This document shows positions 34,134-42,647 of a stretch of DNA of 48,828 nucleotides, in pieces. A program made the translations under genes and the position numbers. The notes beneath the pieces were generated by a model. The model was given only the letters and a program-made list of their open reading frames with translations, did no database searches and was not told the DNA's origin. Source of the stretch: Candidatus Dormiibacterota bacterium. Its GTDB lineage: Bacteria; Vulcanimicrobiota; Vulcanimicrobiia; Vulcanimicrobiales; Vulcanimicrobiaceae. The first letter of the stretch is position 1; every line of letters starts with the position of its first letter. Where the stretch lies: the NCBI GenBank assembly GCA_035532835.1, contig DATKQG010000024.1, forward strand, positions 1-48,828, in the 5' to 3' direction.

Positions 34134-35636
34134 CTACTTGTAGCTGGCGACGTCCGCTTCTTTGACGGGAGAGGCTTTGTTCGTGCCGAGCGAACCGCGG
34201 ATGTAGGTGATCACGTCGGCGATGTCCTTATTCGAGAGCTGCCCCTTCCAGGCGGGCATTTGCCCGTTGTAGGCGGTGCCTTCGACTTGGATCGATCCGT
34301 GCAGTCCGTCGAGCAAGATCCCGATGACCTTGTGCGGATCGCCGGTGACGACCGGATTGTTGGCGAGCGGCGGAATGGCACCGGGTTGGCCCAGGCCGGT
34401 TGCGGCGTGGCAACCGGAGCAGTTCGTTGCATAGACCTTCGAGCCGTTCGCGTCGGCCGGCGCGGCTGCTACCGTTGCGGGCGCCGCGGCGCCGCCGCCG
34501 GTACCCGTACCGGTGGTTGCGGCCTCCGCGGGCGCCGCGAGAATCTGCGCTTGGCTGAGCGACGGCGGTTGCTGCGCCTCTTTTGCCACGATCGAGTTTT
34601 GCCCGTAAATGGAGAGCGCGACGATCGCCGCGATCGAGATAAACGTGCCCCAAAGGATCGGGGCGCGCGAACCGTACGAGCGCGTCGTGCTGCGATCGAG
34701 CCACGGCAGTAAGAACACCACGACGACGAAGATCGTCGGAATGATGATCGCCGCGAACATTTCAACCCACGGCGCGTTGCCTAGGAAGATCGGGACGAAA
34801 TTGAGCAGCCCGAAGAGCGAGAGGAAGTACCACGCCGGATAGGGCGTGAACGCGGAGTTGGTGGGGTCGGCCTTCGCGTCGAGGAACGGCGGAAGCACGA
34901 ACGCGAGGAAGATCACGATCCCGAAGACGATCAGCGATGCGAACGCATCCATGAACATCTGGTCGGGCCAGAAACGTCCCGGTTTGAGCTTGCGCGGATC
35001 CTGCGCAACCGGGCCGGCGGGACCGTTGTGACGGAAGATTGCCAAGTGCGCGCCGACCAATGCGACCAATGCCGCGGGCATCAACCACACGTGTAGGCCG
35101 AAGAAACGGTTGATCGTGTTGGTGCCCATGACGTTGCCGCCTTGAGCGATGCTCTGCAAGATCGCGCCGCCCGGCGGCAACCCGGCGATGTTGAGCGAGA
35201 CCTGCGAGGCGAAGTAGGCGTCCATATCCCACGGCAACAAGTAGCCGGTCAAGCCGAGTACCAGGGTTACGAGCAGCAGCAGCAGCCCGACGACCCACTG
35301 CAGTTCGCGCGGCGACTTATAGGCGCCCCAGATCAAGACTTGCAGCAAGTGCAAGAAGACCAGCGCGATCATCGCCGACGAACCCCAATAGTGGATGGAC
35401 AGGATCATGTGTTCGAACGGGTTCAGATAGATCGCGCGGGTGGATTCCCATGCGGTCGCCGCCGATGGCGCGTAGAAGAACGTGAGAAAAATGCCGGTGA
35501 CGATCTGCATGATCATCGCGAACATCGTCGCGCTGCCGAAAACGTACCAGTAACTCGCGCCACCGGGAATGTCTTCCACCAAGAAATCCTTCGCCATCGA
35601 GACGAAGCCGGTGCGCGACTCAATCCAGTTGAGCAT
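34134..35636 (-). CDS. Cytochrome b (b6/subunit IV-type) fused to a C-terminal cytochrome c domain
   Basis: Core of a menaquinol:cytochrome c oxidoreductase, 500 residues. Seven or eight transmembrane helices cover both the haem-binding half and the subunit-IV-like half. Haem ligands are in SIHYWGSSAMIALVFLHLL and GLHVWLMPAALVALVGAH; the second pair has the 14-residue spacing typical of b6-type proteins. The Qo-site motif reads PAWY at residues 267-270 where PEWY is usual. After an Ala/Pro/Gly linker, a class I cytochrome c domain follows with CSGCH at 406-410 and a probable Met ligand in YNGQMPAW. This three-part fusion is uncommon. It lies 18 bases after the Rieske gene. Confidence 0.93.
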   Translation of the reverse strand: MLNWIESRTGFVSMAKDFLVEDIPGGASYWYVFGSATMFAMIMQIVTGIFLTFFYAPSAATAWESTRAIYLNPFEHMILSIHYWGSSAMIALVFLHLLQVLIWGAYKSPRELQWVVGLLLLLVTLVLGLTGYLLPWDMDAYFASQVSLNIAGLPPGGAILQSIAQGGNVMGTNTINRFFGLHVWLMPAALVALVGAHLAIFRHNGPAGPVAQDPRKLKPGRFWPDQMFMDAFASLIVFGIVIFLAFVLPPFLDAKADPTNSAFTPYPAWYFLSLFGLLNFVPIFLGNAPWVEMFAAIIIPTIFVVVVFLLPWLDRSTTRSYGSRAPILWGTFISIAAIVALSIYGQNSIVAKEAQQPPSLSQAQILAAPAEAATTGTGTGGGAAAPATVAAAPADANGSKVYATNCSGCHAATGLGQPGAIPPLANNPVVTGDPHKVIGILLDGLHGSIQVEGTAYNGQMPAWKGQLSNKDIADVITYIRGSLGTNKASPVKEADVASYK

Positions 35637-35654
35637 CGATGCGATGATCCTTCC

Positions 35655-36335
35655 TTACGATGTGTACGAGATGACGATGCGGTCGGGCACCGTCGATTTA
35701 TAGCGAATCCACATGATCTCGGCGGCGCCGCTCTGCTCGCGCAGCGGGAGCGGATCGAGACCGCGTGGTGCCGGCCCGGCGAGGTGTTCGCCATCGAGGG
35801 CAAATTGCGATCCGTGGCACGGGCATTCGAACTTATCCGCGCCGTCGTTCCAGGCGAAGCGGCAGCCGAGATGCGGACAGATCGGGCTGAAGATGACGAA
35901 GTCCAGATTTACCGCGTCGTAGCCGTCCACCGCGGCCGTGCTGCCCTTCTTGAAGAGGTTGGGGCGCTTGGCCTCAAACTTGGCCGGATCGACCTTGATG
36001 CCCCAAACGTACTCCTCGGACGACTGCTCGGGAAGGTACGAATCCTTCGCCTTGAGCTGAAAGGTCAGCTTGACCGGTTTCGCCGTTGCGGCCTGGAGCT
36101 GCTTAAGCTCGTCGGCCGTAAGCGGGGACCAGTTGCCCTTAGTCGTTTTGCTCGATGGGAGCAGCGACCCGACGATCGGGATCGCGAGGCCCAGGCCGAT
36201 GACGCCGCCGATCACGAGTGTGGCGTTAGCCATAAACGTGCGCCGCGTCATCTCCTCGGGCGTGCCGGGGTCGTCGTAGGCGCTGTGGACCGAACGCTGG
36301 ACGCCCTCTGAGGCATCCGCAGAATGCTTAGACAA
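35655..36335 (-). CDS. Rieske iron-sulfur protein of the cytochrome bc complex
   Basis: A 226-residue [2Fe-2S] subunit that takes the first electron from menaquinol. A twin-arginine motif (TRRTFMA, residues 30-36) precedes a single membrane helix at about 38-58, so export via Tat is expected; tatA and tatC are encoded about 2.5-3.6 kb upstream. Cluster motifs are CPHLGC (153-158) and CPCHGSQF (171-178). The start is a TTG at 36335 with GGAG a little farther upstream than usual. It is first in the Rieske/cytochrome b operon. Confidence 0.94.
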   Translation of the reverse strand: MSKHSADASEGVQRSVHSAYDDPGTPEEMTRRTFMANATLVIGGVIGLGLAIPIVGSLLPSSKTTKGNWSPLTADELKQLQAATAKPVKLTFQLKAKDSYLPEQSSEEYVWGIKVDPAKFEAKRPNLFKKGSTAAVDGYDAVNLDFVIFSPICPHLGCRFAWNDGADKFECPCHGSQFALDGEHLAGPAPRGLDPLPLREQSGAAEIMWIRYKSTVPDRIVISYTS

Positions 36336-36381
36336 AGCTCACTCTCTCCGGAAAGATGAATCGGATCCTTGTTTCCAATGG

Positions 36382-36387
36382 ATTGTA
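36382..36387 (-). promoter_or_regulatory. Candidate -10 box of the Rieske/cytochrome b operon
   Basis: In the 118-base gap between ccsA and the Rieske gene the minus strand carries TACAAT, 46 bases before the TTG start, in the only AT-rich part of the gap. No good -35 box is visible; upstream is GC-rich with a short inverted repeat (CGCCC...GGGCG). The gap itself suggests that the bc genes can be transcribed apart from the ccsA operon. Confidence 0.35.
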
Positions 36388-36453
36388 AGCCCGCCCTCTT
36401 CCTAGGGGCGAGGACCTAACTCGGAGCGAGCAGACGGATGTCGCTTCGGAGCC

Positions 36454-37446
36454 CTACATCTTGTAGCTGTGGAGGCCGCTGATCCAGATATTGACGCCCA
36501 AATAACAGAAGATCGCGGTCGCGAACCCGAGGATGCTGACCCAGTTTGTCCGCAGCCCGCGCCAATTGTTGCGAGTGTGCAGATGCATGTACGCGAGATA
36601 GACGATCCAAGTCGCTAATGCCGCGGTCTCTTTGGGGTCCCACTGCCAGTAGGCGCCCCACGCTTCCTTCGCCCAGGCCGCCCCGGTGATGATGCCGATC
36701 GAGATCAGCGGCAATCCGATGGCGACGGCGCGATAGACGACGATGTCGAGTTGCGCGAGCGTCGGCAACGAGGTGAGCCAGGTCGCGGTGGGGTTGCCCA
36801 TGGCGGCCGCGGCGGCAATTGCCGGCGTGTCGCGCGTGATCTTGGCCTGCTCGGTTCCGGAGTACGAAATGTTCGCATGAGCACCGGCGAAGTTCGCCGG
36901 CGTACCGGCGTCGCCGGCGGCGACGAGAGGCCCGGCCGGGCGCGAGCTGTAGTGGCGCTCCGCGTAGTATTTCACGAGATAGATGCACGAGAAGACGAAC
37001 GCGACCAGAAACGCCGCATACGACGAAACGACGATCGGGACGTGGACCTTGGCCCAGTACGACTGCAGCGACGGTACGGCCGGCATCGTGCCTTCGTTCC
37101 AGGTGACGCCGTACGCGAGAAAAATCGCGGCCATCGCCAGCACGAATCCGCCCGCGAACCAGAGTTTGTAACGAATCGCGAAGCCGATGAAAATGGCGAC
37201 CGACATCGCCGAAAAGAGCGAGAGCGAACCGTACAGATTCAGCAGCGGCCAAATATGCGTCAATTCGTAGCGCACGACCAACTGCGCGAACTGGGTAACG
37301 CAGCCGGCGATCGCGAGCGGAGCGCCCAAATTGCGCAGCCAGTCCTCGCGCGTAAAGAAGAACATCAAGAGCGCCAGCGCGCCGAGCGTGTAGCACGCCA
37401 GTGCCACGATCATCATCAGTTCGTCGACCGAAATATGTGAGCCCAT
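36454..37446 (-). CDS. ccsA: Cytochrome c biogenesis protein CcsA (ResC-like)
   Basis: Membrane haem-handling subunit of System II cytochrome c maturation, 330 residues. The tryptophan-rich haem-binding segment WGAYWQWDPKETAAL is present near the C-terminal third, along with family histidines in helices (VHVPIVVSSYAAF, YMHLHTRNNW). An Ala/Gly-rich insert of about 50 residues follows the fifth helix. The gene starts four bases after resB. Its ribosome-binding site (GGAGG) lies inside the resB 3' end, separated from the ATG by a perfect 12-base palindrome (CGTATTAATACG, 37447-37458). The complex would mature the fused cytochrome c domain of the bc complex. Confidence 0.92.
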   Translation of the reverse strand: MGSHISVDELMMIVALACYTLGALALLMFFFTREDWLRNLGAPLAIAGCVTQFAQLVVRYELTHIWPLLNLYGSLSLFSAMSVAIFIGFAIRYKLWFAGGFVLAMAAIFLAYGVTWNEGTMPAVPSLQSYWAKVHVPIVVSSYAAFLVAFVFSCIYLVKYYAERHYSSRPAGPLVAAGDAGTPANFAGAHANISYSGTEQAKITRDTPAIAAAAAMGNPTATWLTSLPTLAQLDIVVYRAVAIGLPLISIGIITGAAWAKEAWGAYWQWDPKETAALATWIVYLAYMHLHTRNNWRGLRTNWVSILGFATAIFCYLGVNIWISGLHSYKM

Positions 37447-37450
37447 CGTA

Positions 37451-38851
37451 TTAATACGCCTCCGCGGGAGAGAAGTGAGCGCTGGGGCCGGGCGGCTCCA
37501 TCGAACTCGTGAATTCCGCGATCAATTCGCGGAATTGGGTTTCAAAGATATCGTAGCCCTTTACGGTTGTAGCGGCTAGGCCGACCGTACAGGTTTGTGA
37601 ATGAGCTTCCGCTTCGACGCGAACGTACAGGCGCGCGGGCAGGAAGTAGAACGAGATAATCAGGCCGGCGACGAGCACCAACGCGCCGATGCCGACCAAG
37701 GGGATGCCGGGATCGTAGCGATACTGAAAACCGCTGTACAGGACGTAACGGTTCGGGGTAATCTGCCAGCCGCGTCCTAGATCGATAGCGCTATGCAATG
37801 GGACCAGCGCGGCGCCCGCCGACGAGCCGCCCACGAAAAGGTTGAGTACGGTTGCCGGGTCGTTGACGCGCGGGTCCGCGGAGGGTTGCCCGCTTACGCG
37901 ATCGACGGTCGGGACGAAGCGCGTGTATTCGATCGTGCTCTGCGTCCCGGGGATATCGATCGTGTCGCCTTCTTTTAACGTGCGATCCGAGAGCGATGCG
38001 ACGCGCTTGCCGTCGTGCGTCACCAAGAAGCGCATTCCGAAACCGTAGCTCGACTGGTAGTACAGGGTCCCATCGACGTTGATGGGGTGGTTGACGCGGA
38101 CCGTGTAGTTCTTCGGCACGCCGTTCTTGCCGGTGACCGTGACGTGCGAGACGTAGTCGATCGGTTGATAGACCATTCCGCTCTTGGTGGCGATCGGAGC
38201 GATCGTGTAGCGGAAGCTGTTGAGGTGGAAGATCGCGTGAGTCTGCGGAATTTCCGCGGTTTGGCCGGTGAGTATGGCCGCATCGCCGGAGAAGCCCTTG
38301 GCCCAGTAGATCGTCGTACCGGCCGCGATGATCACGAATCCGAGATGCGCGATCAACACTCCGCGGCGCGCCCAATTGTGCTTATCCGCAAAGCCCCACT
38401 CGACGCCGTCGAATTCGCGATTGCGAATATGCCAACCACGGTTACGAAAAAACGCCTCGACCTTCGCGCGGACGCCGGCTTCGTCGCCGCGCACGCTCAC
38501 CGAAGCGTTGAGCGGGATCTTGTCGATTTTCACCGGCCGTAGGGGTGGAAGCCGGGCCGGGATCACTCGCTTGAACGTGCAAACGGCAAGCGAGAGCAAG
38601 ATCAATCCGATGATGCCGACGTACCACGGCGAGTGATAGATATTATCGAAGCCCAGGCGGATCAGGGCTCGAGCGATCGGGGCGGGATACGCGCTGAAAT
38701 AGGTGCTCGCGTCTTTGCCTTGGTCGACCACGACGCCGATGATCGTAAAGACGCCCCACACCAAGAACAGCAAGACGGCGAATAAGACGTTACCGAAGGT
38801 GCGTACGACGTTATCGTAGGCGGCATCGAGCGATGAGCGAGTTGCGATCAC
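37451..38851 (-). CDS. resB: Cytochrome c biogenesis protein ResB/Ccs1
   Basis: Partner of CcsA in haem delivery and attachment on the outer face of the membrane, 466 residues. Three helices lie in the N-terminal half (about 22-42, 77-95, 165-185), then a large extracytoplasmic domain, then a final helix near 385-405. WGFADKHNWARRGVLIAHLGF with its His is the typical conserved segment, and YYQSSYGFGMRF is part of the ResB domain. The GTG start at 38851 follows GGAG. It lies 12 bases after tatC and four bases before ccsA. Confidence 0.92.
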   Translation of the reverse strand: MIATRSSLDAAYDNVVRTFGNVLFAVLLFLVWGVFTIIGVVVDQGKDASTYFSAYPAPIARALIRLGFDNIYHSPWYVGIIGLILLSLAVCTFKRVIPARLPPLRPVKIDKIPLNASVSVRGDEAGVRAKVEAFFRNRGWHIRNREFDGVEWGFADKHNWARRGVLIAHLGFVIIAAGTTIYWAKGFSGDAAILTGQTAEIPQTHAIFHLNSFRYTIAPIATKSGMVYQPIDYVSHVTVTGKNGVPKNYTVRVNHPINVDGTLYYQSSYGFGMRFLVTHDGKRVASLSDRTLKEGDTIDIPGTQSTIEYTRFVPTVDRVSGQPSADPRVNDPATVLNLFVGGSSAGAALVPLHSAIDLGRGWQITPNRYVLYSGFQYRYDPGIPLVGIGALVLVAGLIISFYFLPARLYVRVEAEAHSQTCTVGLAATTVKGYDIFETQFRELIAEFTSSMEPPGPSAHFSPAEAY

Positions 38852-38863
38852 GACATCTCCAGG

Positions 38864-39625
38864 CTAGGCGGAAGCTTCAGCGCGTCGCCACGACTTCTCA
38901 AGCACGATGATAATCCAAATGGAAACTTCGTACAGAACGTACATGGGGAAAGCAAGCAAGGCCATGGTTAGCGGGTTGCCATCGGGCGCGGCGATTCCGG
39001 CGGCGATGACCATTGCGAAAAGTGCGTGGCGTCGGTATTTGCTCAGAAAGGCCGCGCTCACGATCCCCAGCCGCGCGAGACCGATCAAGACGATCGGCAG
39101 TTGAAAGATCAGTGCGAAGAGCGCGAGCAGAATCAGCAAGAAATTGAGCGTTTCGCTAACTCCGAAGGTCGGCGTCGCGATCGCATCCGTAATGCTCACC
39201 AGCGCCGCGATCACGCGTGGAATGACGATGAAATGCGCGAAGGCTAAGCCCAGCGCCGCCAGAAAAAACGAAGGCGCGATAAACGCGTAGACCATCCGCC
39301 GGGTGCGCGGGTGCACGGCCGGCACCACGAACATCCAGAGCTGGTATAAGAGCATCGGAAGGCCGACGATGATGCCGCCGATCACCGAAAATTTGATCTC
39401 GATGAAGATGACGTCGGCCGGGCCGAACGCGTGGAGCGTGATGCCGTGAAAATACGCGTTCACCATCCATTTGATGATGAATTGCGAGGGATAGAAGAGC
39501 ACGAGCGCGATGACGCCGACGGTTCCGATCGCGATCAATAGACGGTTACGGAGCTCCCCGAGGTGCTCCGTAAACGACATCTCCTTCTGATCCCAAGCGT
39601 GCGGCTCGGTGACGGTATCCTGCAA
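38864..39625 (-). CDS. tatC: Sec-independent protein translocase TatC
   Basis: Receptor subunit of the twin-arginine export system, 253 residues with six helices. MSFTEHLGELRNRLL near the N-terminus and FGVSETLNFLLILLALFALIFQLP are highly conserved TatC regions. The start is uncertain: the TTG at 39625 directly follows the tatA stop. An ATG at 39580 gives the classical N-terminus, but its AAGGAG abuts the start codon. The Rieske protein downstream is an obvious substrate. Confidence 0.93.
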   Translation of the reverse strand: MQDTVTEPHAWDQKEMSFTEHLGELRNRLLIAIGTVGVIALVLFYPSQFIIKWMVNAYFHGITLHAFGPADVIFIEIKFSVIGGIIVGLPMLLYQLWMFVVPAVHPRTRRMVYAFIAPSFFLAALGLAFAHFIVIPRVIAALVSITDAIATPTFGVSETLNFLLILLALFALIFQLPIVLIGLARLGIVSAAFLSKYRRHALFAMVIAAGIAAPDGNPLTMALLAFPMYVLYEVSIWIIIVLEKSWRRAEASA

Positions 39626-39934
39626 TTAGGCGCTCGGCGTGCCCTTGCCGGCGGTCGGCTGCGGGACCGCTTCGCCGGACATGCTTCCGGCCTCGACGTT
39701 GCTCATCGGATCCGCCGCGGCGGTCTGGGCCGCCATACGGGAACGGGCTTCTTCGCGGGCCTTCGCGGTCGCTTCATCGGCCTCGATCTGCCCCATCATG
39801 AATTCTTTCTTCGCCTGCCCGGCGCTGCGCGCCAGCTTCGGAAGCTTGTCGGCTCCGAAGAGCACGGCGCCCACCACCAAGATACCGATAATGATCGGCG
39901 CATCGATGATGGCAAAGAGTGGGTGGATGGACAT
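39626..39934 (-). CDS. tatA: Twin-arginine translocase subunit TatA/TatB
   Basis: A 102-residue protein with a short N-terminal membrane helix (about residues 10-26). An amphipathic segment follows (FGADKLPKLARSAGQAKKEF), then a charged and finally Pro/Ala/Gly-rich tail. The FGxxxLPxLAR hinge is the TatA/E signature. Only one TatA-type gene accompanies tatC, which suggests a minimal TatAC system, though other copies may lie elsewhere. GGAG stands about ten bases before the ATG. Confidence 0.9.
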   Translation of the reverse strand: MSIHPLFAIIDAPIIIGILVVGAVLFGADKLPKLARSAGQAKKEFMMGQIEADEATAKAREEARSRMAAQTAAADPMSNVEAGSMSGEAVPQPTAGKGTPSA

Positions 39935-39957
39935 AGGTGGTTATCTCCTCTCCCTAC

Positions 39958-40917
39958 TCAAACGAGCAGGGCATCGGCAAGGTTCGCCAAGCTCTCTTTC
40001 GACACGCCTTCCCGAAGAGGCTGCAGCGCCGCCTTAGCGCGCACTACATACTCGCCGATCCGTTCGCGGGTAGCTTCGAGGCCACCCTGGCCGTCGATAG
40101 CGCGAATCATGCTACCGATCATCGCGCCGTTCTCGCTCCCGGCATAGAAACGCTCGATCGTCGAACGAAAGTTGCGATCGCCGCGCCCCAGCGCCAAAAT
40201 CAAGGGAATCGTCATCTTACGCTCGGTAAGGTCGTTGCCGACCGGCTTGCCGACCGTCAGCTCGTCCGCGGTCATATCGAGCAAGTCGTCGTTCATCTGG
40301 AACGCGATCCCGTAGAGCTCGCCGAAGGCGTGCAGCGCGGCGATCTCCTCGCTCGAACCGCCGCCCATGATCGCCCCGCATTGCGCCGAAGCCGCGAACA
40401 GCGATGCCGTTTTCTTGCGCGCGACCTCCACGTAGCCGTTCAGGCCGAGATCGAAGTTGCCGAGCGCGCGAAGCTGCAGCACCTCGCCGTCGCAAATATC
40501 GGCCAGCGTCGACGAGAGTATGTTCGGCACCGGATGCGGGTAGTTTGCCGTGACGTTCTTGAATATCCACGCAAAGAGGTAATCGCCCGCGAGCACGCTG
40601 ACGCGATTGCCGTAATCGATGGCGGTTGCGTTTACGCCGCGTCGCGTCTTCGCATTGTCGACGACGTCGTCGTGGATCAGCGTCGCAACGTGGATCAATT
40701 CCATGTATGCAGCCAAGTGCAGATGCTCCGCTGCATCCCCACCGCAGGCTTGCGCGGAGAGCAGCGTCACGCGGGGGCGCAAGCGCTTTCCCCCGGCCGC
40801 CAGCATGCGTTTTACCGCTTCGGTAATGATCGCGTTGTCGGTCGAAAACGACGACGCGAAGAATGCTTCCACGAGCGCGTAGAGGTTCGATTCGCTCTCA
40901 AGAGCCCCGTGCATCAT
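39958..40917 (-). CDS. Long-chain polyprenyl diphosphate synthase
   Basis: A trans-prenyltransferase of 319 residues that builds the isoprenoid tail for menaquinone by adding isopentenyl units to an allylic diphosphate. The first aspartate-rich motif is LIHDDVVDNAKTRRG, the second is FQMNDDLLD, and GGKRLRPRVTLLSA is the substrate-binding start. Chain length cannot be read reliably. It overlaps menG by ATGA (40914-40917), so quinone tail synthesis and head-group methylation are co-translated. Confidence 0.9.
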   Translation of the reverse strand: MMHGALESESNLYALVEAFFASSFSTDNAIITEAVKRMLAAGGKRLRPRVTLLSAQACGGDAAEHLHLAAYMELIHVATLIHDDVVDNAKTRRGVNATAIDYGNRVSVLAGDYLFAWIFKNVTANYPHPVPNILSSTLADICDGEVLQLRALGNFDLGLNGYVEVARKKTASLFAASAQCGAIMGGGSSEEIAALHAFGELYGIAFQMNDDLLDMTADELTVGKPVGNDLTERKMTIPLILALGRGDRNFRSTIERFYAGSENGAMIGSMIRAIDGQGGLEATRERIGEYVVRAKAALQPLREGVSKESLANLADALLV

Positions 40918-41642
40918 GGATTCGTTCCATAGTGGATGGCGATCGAACCGCCCATCAACCGCACGTAGCCGCTCTGCGCGAATCCGACGCGTTCGAACCG
41001 CTCGCGGAGCGCGTCCGCATTGGGATGATGCGTGAGCGAATTGGGCAGATAGGTGTAGGCGCGTTTCGACCCGCCGATGATGCCGCCGATCAACGGCACG
41101 AGGCCGTAGAAATACAGATCGAATGCCCGTTTGAAGAGCGGGTTGGGCGCCTTGCTTACGTCGAGATTGACGAATCGCGCGCCCGGACGGAGCACGCGGC
41201 GCACTTCGCGTAGCACCTGGTCGATATCCACGACGTTGCGCAGGCTAAACCCCATAGTGGCTCCGTCAAAACTTGCATCGGCGAACGGCAACGCCATCAC
41301 GTCGCCTTCCAAAAACGTCGCCCGTCCCCGCGCCTCGCGCGGTGCGCGCGCTCGGGCTCCCGCGAGCATCGGTTCGCAGAAATCGACCCCCGTGAGTTCC
41401 AGGCTCGGGTCGGTGCGCAGCAGATGGAACACCACGTCGCCCGTTCCGCAGCACAGATCGAGAATACGCCCGCCATGAGGCGGCGCGAGGAGCGCGATGG
41501 CGCGTTTGCGCCAGCGCTCGTCGAGGCCCGCGGTGAGAACGCGATTGGCGGCGTCGTAGCGAGGGGCAATGTCGGCAAACATCTCGCGCACGAACGCACC
41601 CTTGTCATTTCCGGGCGGCCGGAGCGTTGGCGTAGTGCTCAT
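40914..41642 (-). CDS. menG: Demethylmenaquinone methyltransferase (MenG/UbiE)
   Basis: SAM-dependent methyltransferase of 242 residues carrying out the last step of menaquinone synthesis. Signatures: FADIAPRYDAANRVLTAGLD, SAM motif ILDLCCGTGDV, DVMALPFADASFDGATMGF and SLRNVVDIDQVLREVRRVLRPG, followed by LIGGIIGGSKRAYTYLPNS. I use the ATG at 41642, which gives the normal protein length; the open frame to 42020 is a shadow of the divergent PLD-like gene. It heads the menG, polyprenyl synthase, tatA, tatC, resB, ccsA series. Confidence 0.93.
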   Translation of the reverse strand: MSTTPTLRPPGNDKGAFVREMFADIAPRYDAANRVLTAGLDERWRKRAIALLAPPHGGRILDLCCGTGDVVFHLLRTDPSLELTGVDFCEPMLAGARARAPREARGRATFLEGDVMALPFADASFDGATMGFSLRNVVDIDQVLREVRRVLRPGARFVNLDVSKAPNPLFKRAFDLYFYGLVPLIGGIIGGSKRAYTYLPNSLTHHPNADALRERFERVGFAQSGYVRLMGGSIAIHYGTNP

Positions 41643-41736
41643 AGTTGATCTGTGCGGCTCTTTCAGAACGCCCCGACCCTCTCCTTGTACCCGAGTCTCT
41701 TGCGCCGAGCGACCTTTGTCGGGAAGTAACGATGCC

Positions 41737-42606
41737 ATGATAACCCTAGCTTCAACCGAGGACGTGCTCCGAGCGTTGCGAAGGGCGCGAGAGGTCACCT
41801 GCGCATCGTACGCGTTGCCGTCCGGCCCCGTGCTCGACGGGCTCGCGTCGGCCGCGCGCCGCGGCGCCCACGTCGTCGTCCGTTTAGAAGGCACCCCATA
41901 CAAGGATGCCGCGGGCGGGTTGCAACGAGCCAACGCCGCCGCCGTCGCCGCCCTGCGCTCCGCCGGAGCCGACGCGCGATTGCTCCACGGGGCCCCCGGC
42001 GAAGCAGCCCTGCACGCCAAAGCGATCGTCGCCGATGACGCACTCTATCTCGACGACTGCAACTGGCCGCACGACGGCTGCGACACCATCGTCCGCGACG
42101 ACGCACCCTCACACGTACGAATGGTGCGCGATATCACCCTCGGGCAGGCCGTCGCCGCTTCGCGCGGCTTCGCGACCGGCAAACGCGCCGCGCTCGCATC
42201 GGAAGCACGGACGATCGCCGCCGCATCTCGCGATTGCGTCGATATCGAAAGCGAATCGGTCAGCGCCTACAACTGCGCCTTTGCCGCCATCGACGCACGC
42301 GCCGAGCGCGGCGAACGCGTGCGCCTATTGGTCTCCGCGCGCGATCTTCGCGGCAACGCCAAAGAGCGCGCCGCGTTATCGAAGCTCGCGAACGACGGCG
42401 TACAAGTGCGAACCTGTCCGGCCAGCGAAAAATTCGCGCTAGCCGGCGCGCGCGCATGGATCGGCAGCGCAAATGCCTCCGCCGCATTCGATAAGCCCGA
42501 TCAAATCGATTGGGGCCTCCAAACGCGCGCGAAACAAGTGATCGCGCACCTCCGTTCGCACTTCGAACAACGCTGGATCAAAGCAACGCCGCTAAGAACG
42601 ATATAG
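41737..42606 (+). CDS. Phospholipase D-like protein with one degenerate HKD motif
   Basis: A 289-residue protein with PLD-superfamily architecture. The first motif, LHAKAIVADDALYLDDCNW (His93, Lys95, Asp100), is intact. The second block (SEKFALAGARAWIGSANAS) keeps the Lys and the GSAN end but has Ser for His and Gly for Asp. Active PLD enzymes usually need two HKD motifs, so this one may be inactive, may dimerise to use motif 1, or may be a minimal transferase/nuclease variant. No signal peptide or membrane helix is evident. The ATG at 41737 is the best start; it diverges from menG across about 95 bases. The gene ends 41 bases before the palindromic element. Confidence 0.7.
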   Translation: MITLASTEDVLRALRRAREVTCASYALPSGPVLDGLASAARRGAHVVVRLEGTPYKDAAGGLQRANAAAVAALRSAGADARLLHGAPGEAALHAKAIVADDALYLDDCNWPHDGCDTIVRDDAPSHVRMVRDITLGQAVAASRGFATGKRAALASEARTIAAASRDCVDIESESVSAYNCAFAAIDARAERGERVRLLVSARDLRGNAKERAALSKLANDGVQVRTCPASEKFALAGARAWIGSANASAAFDKPDQIDWGLQTRAKQVIAHLRSHFEQRWIKATPLRTI

Positions 42607-42647
42607 CTAAACGATAGCGCCGGTGTGCCTAATACAGCCACATAGCC

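Noticed and set aside
36336-36453. Terminator after ccsA
   Set aside because: Only short imperfect inverted repeats (AGCGA/TCGCT and CGCCC/GGGCG) without a T-run are visible.
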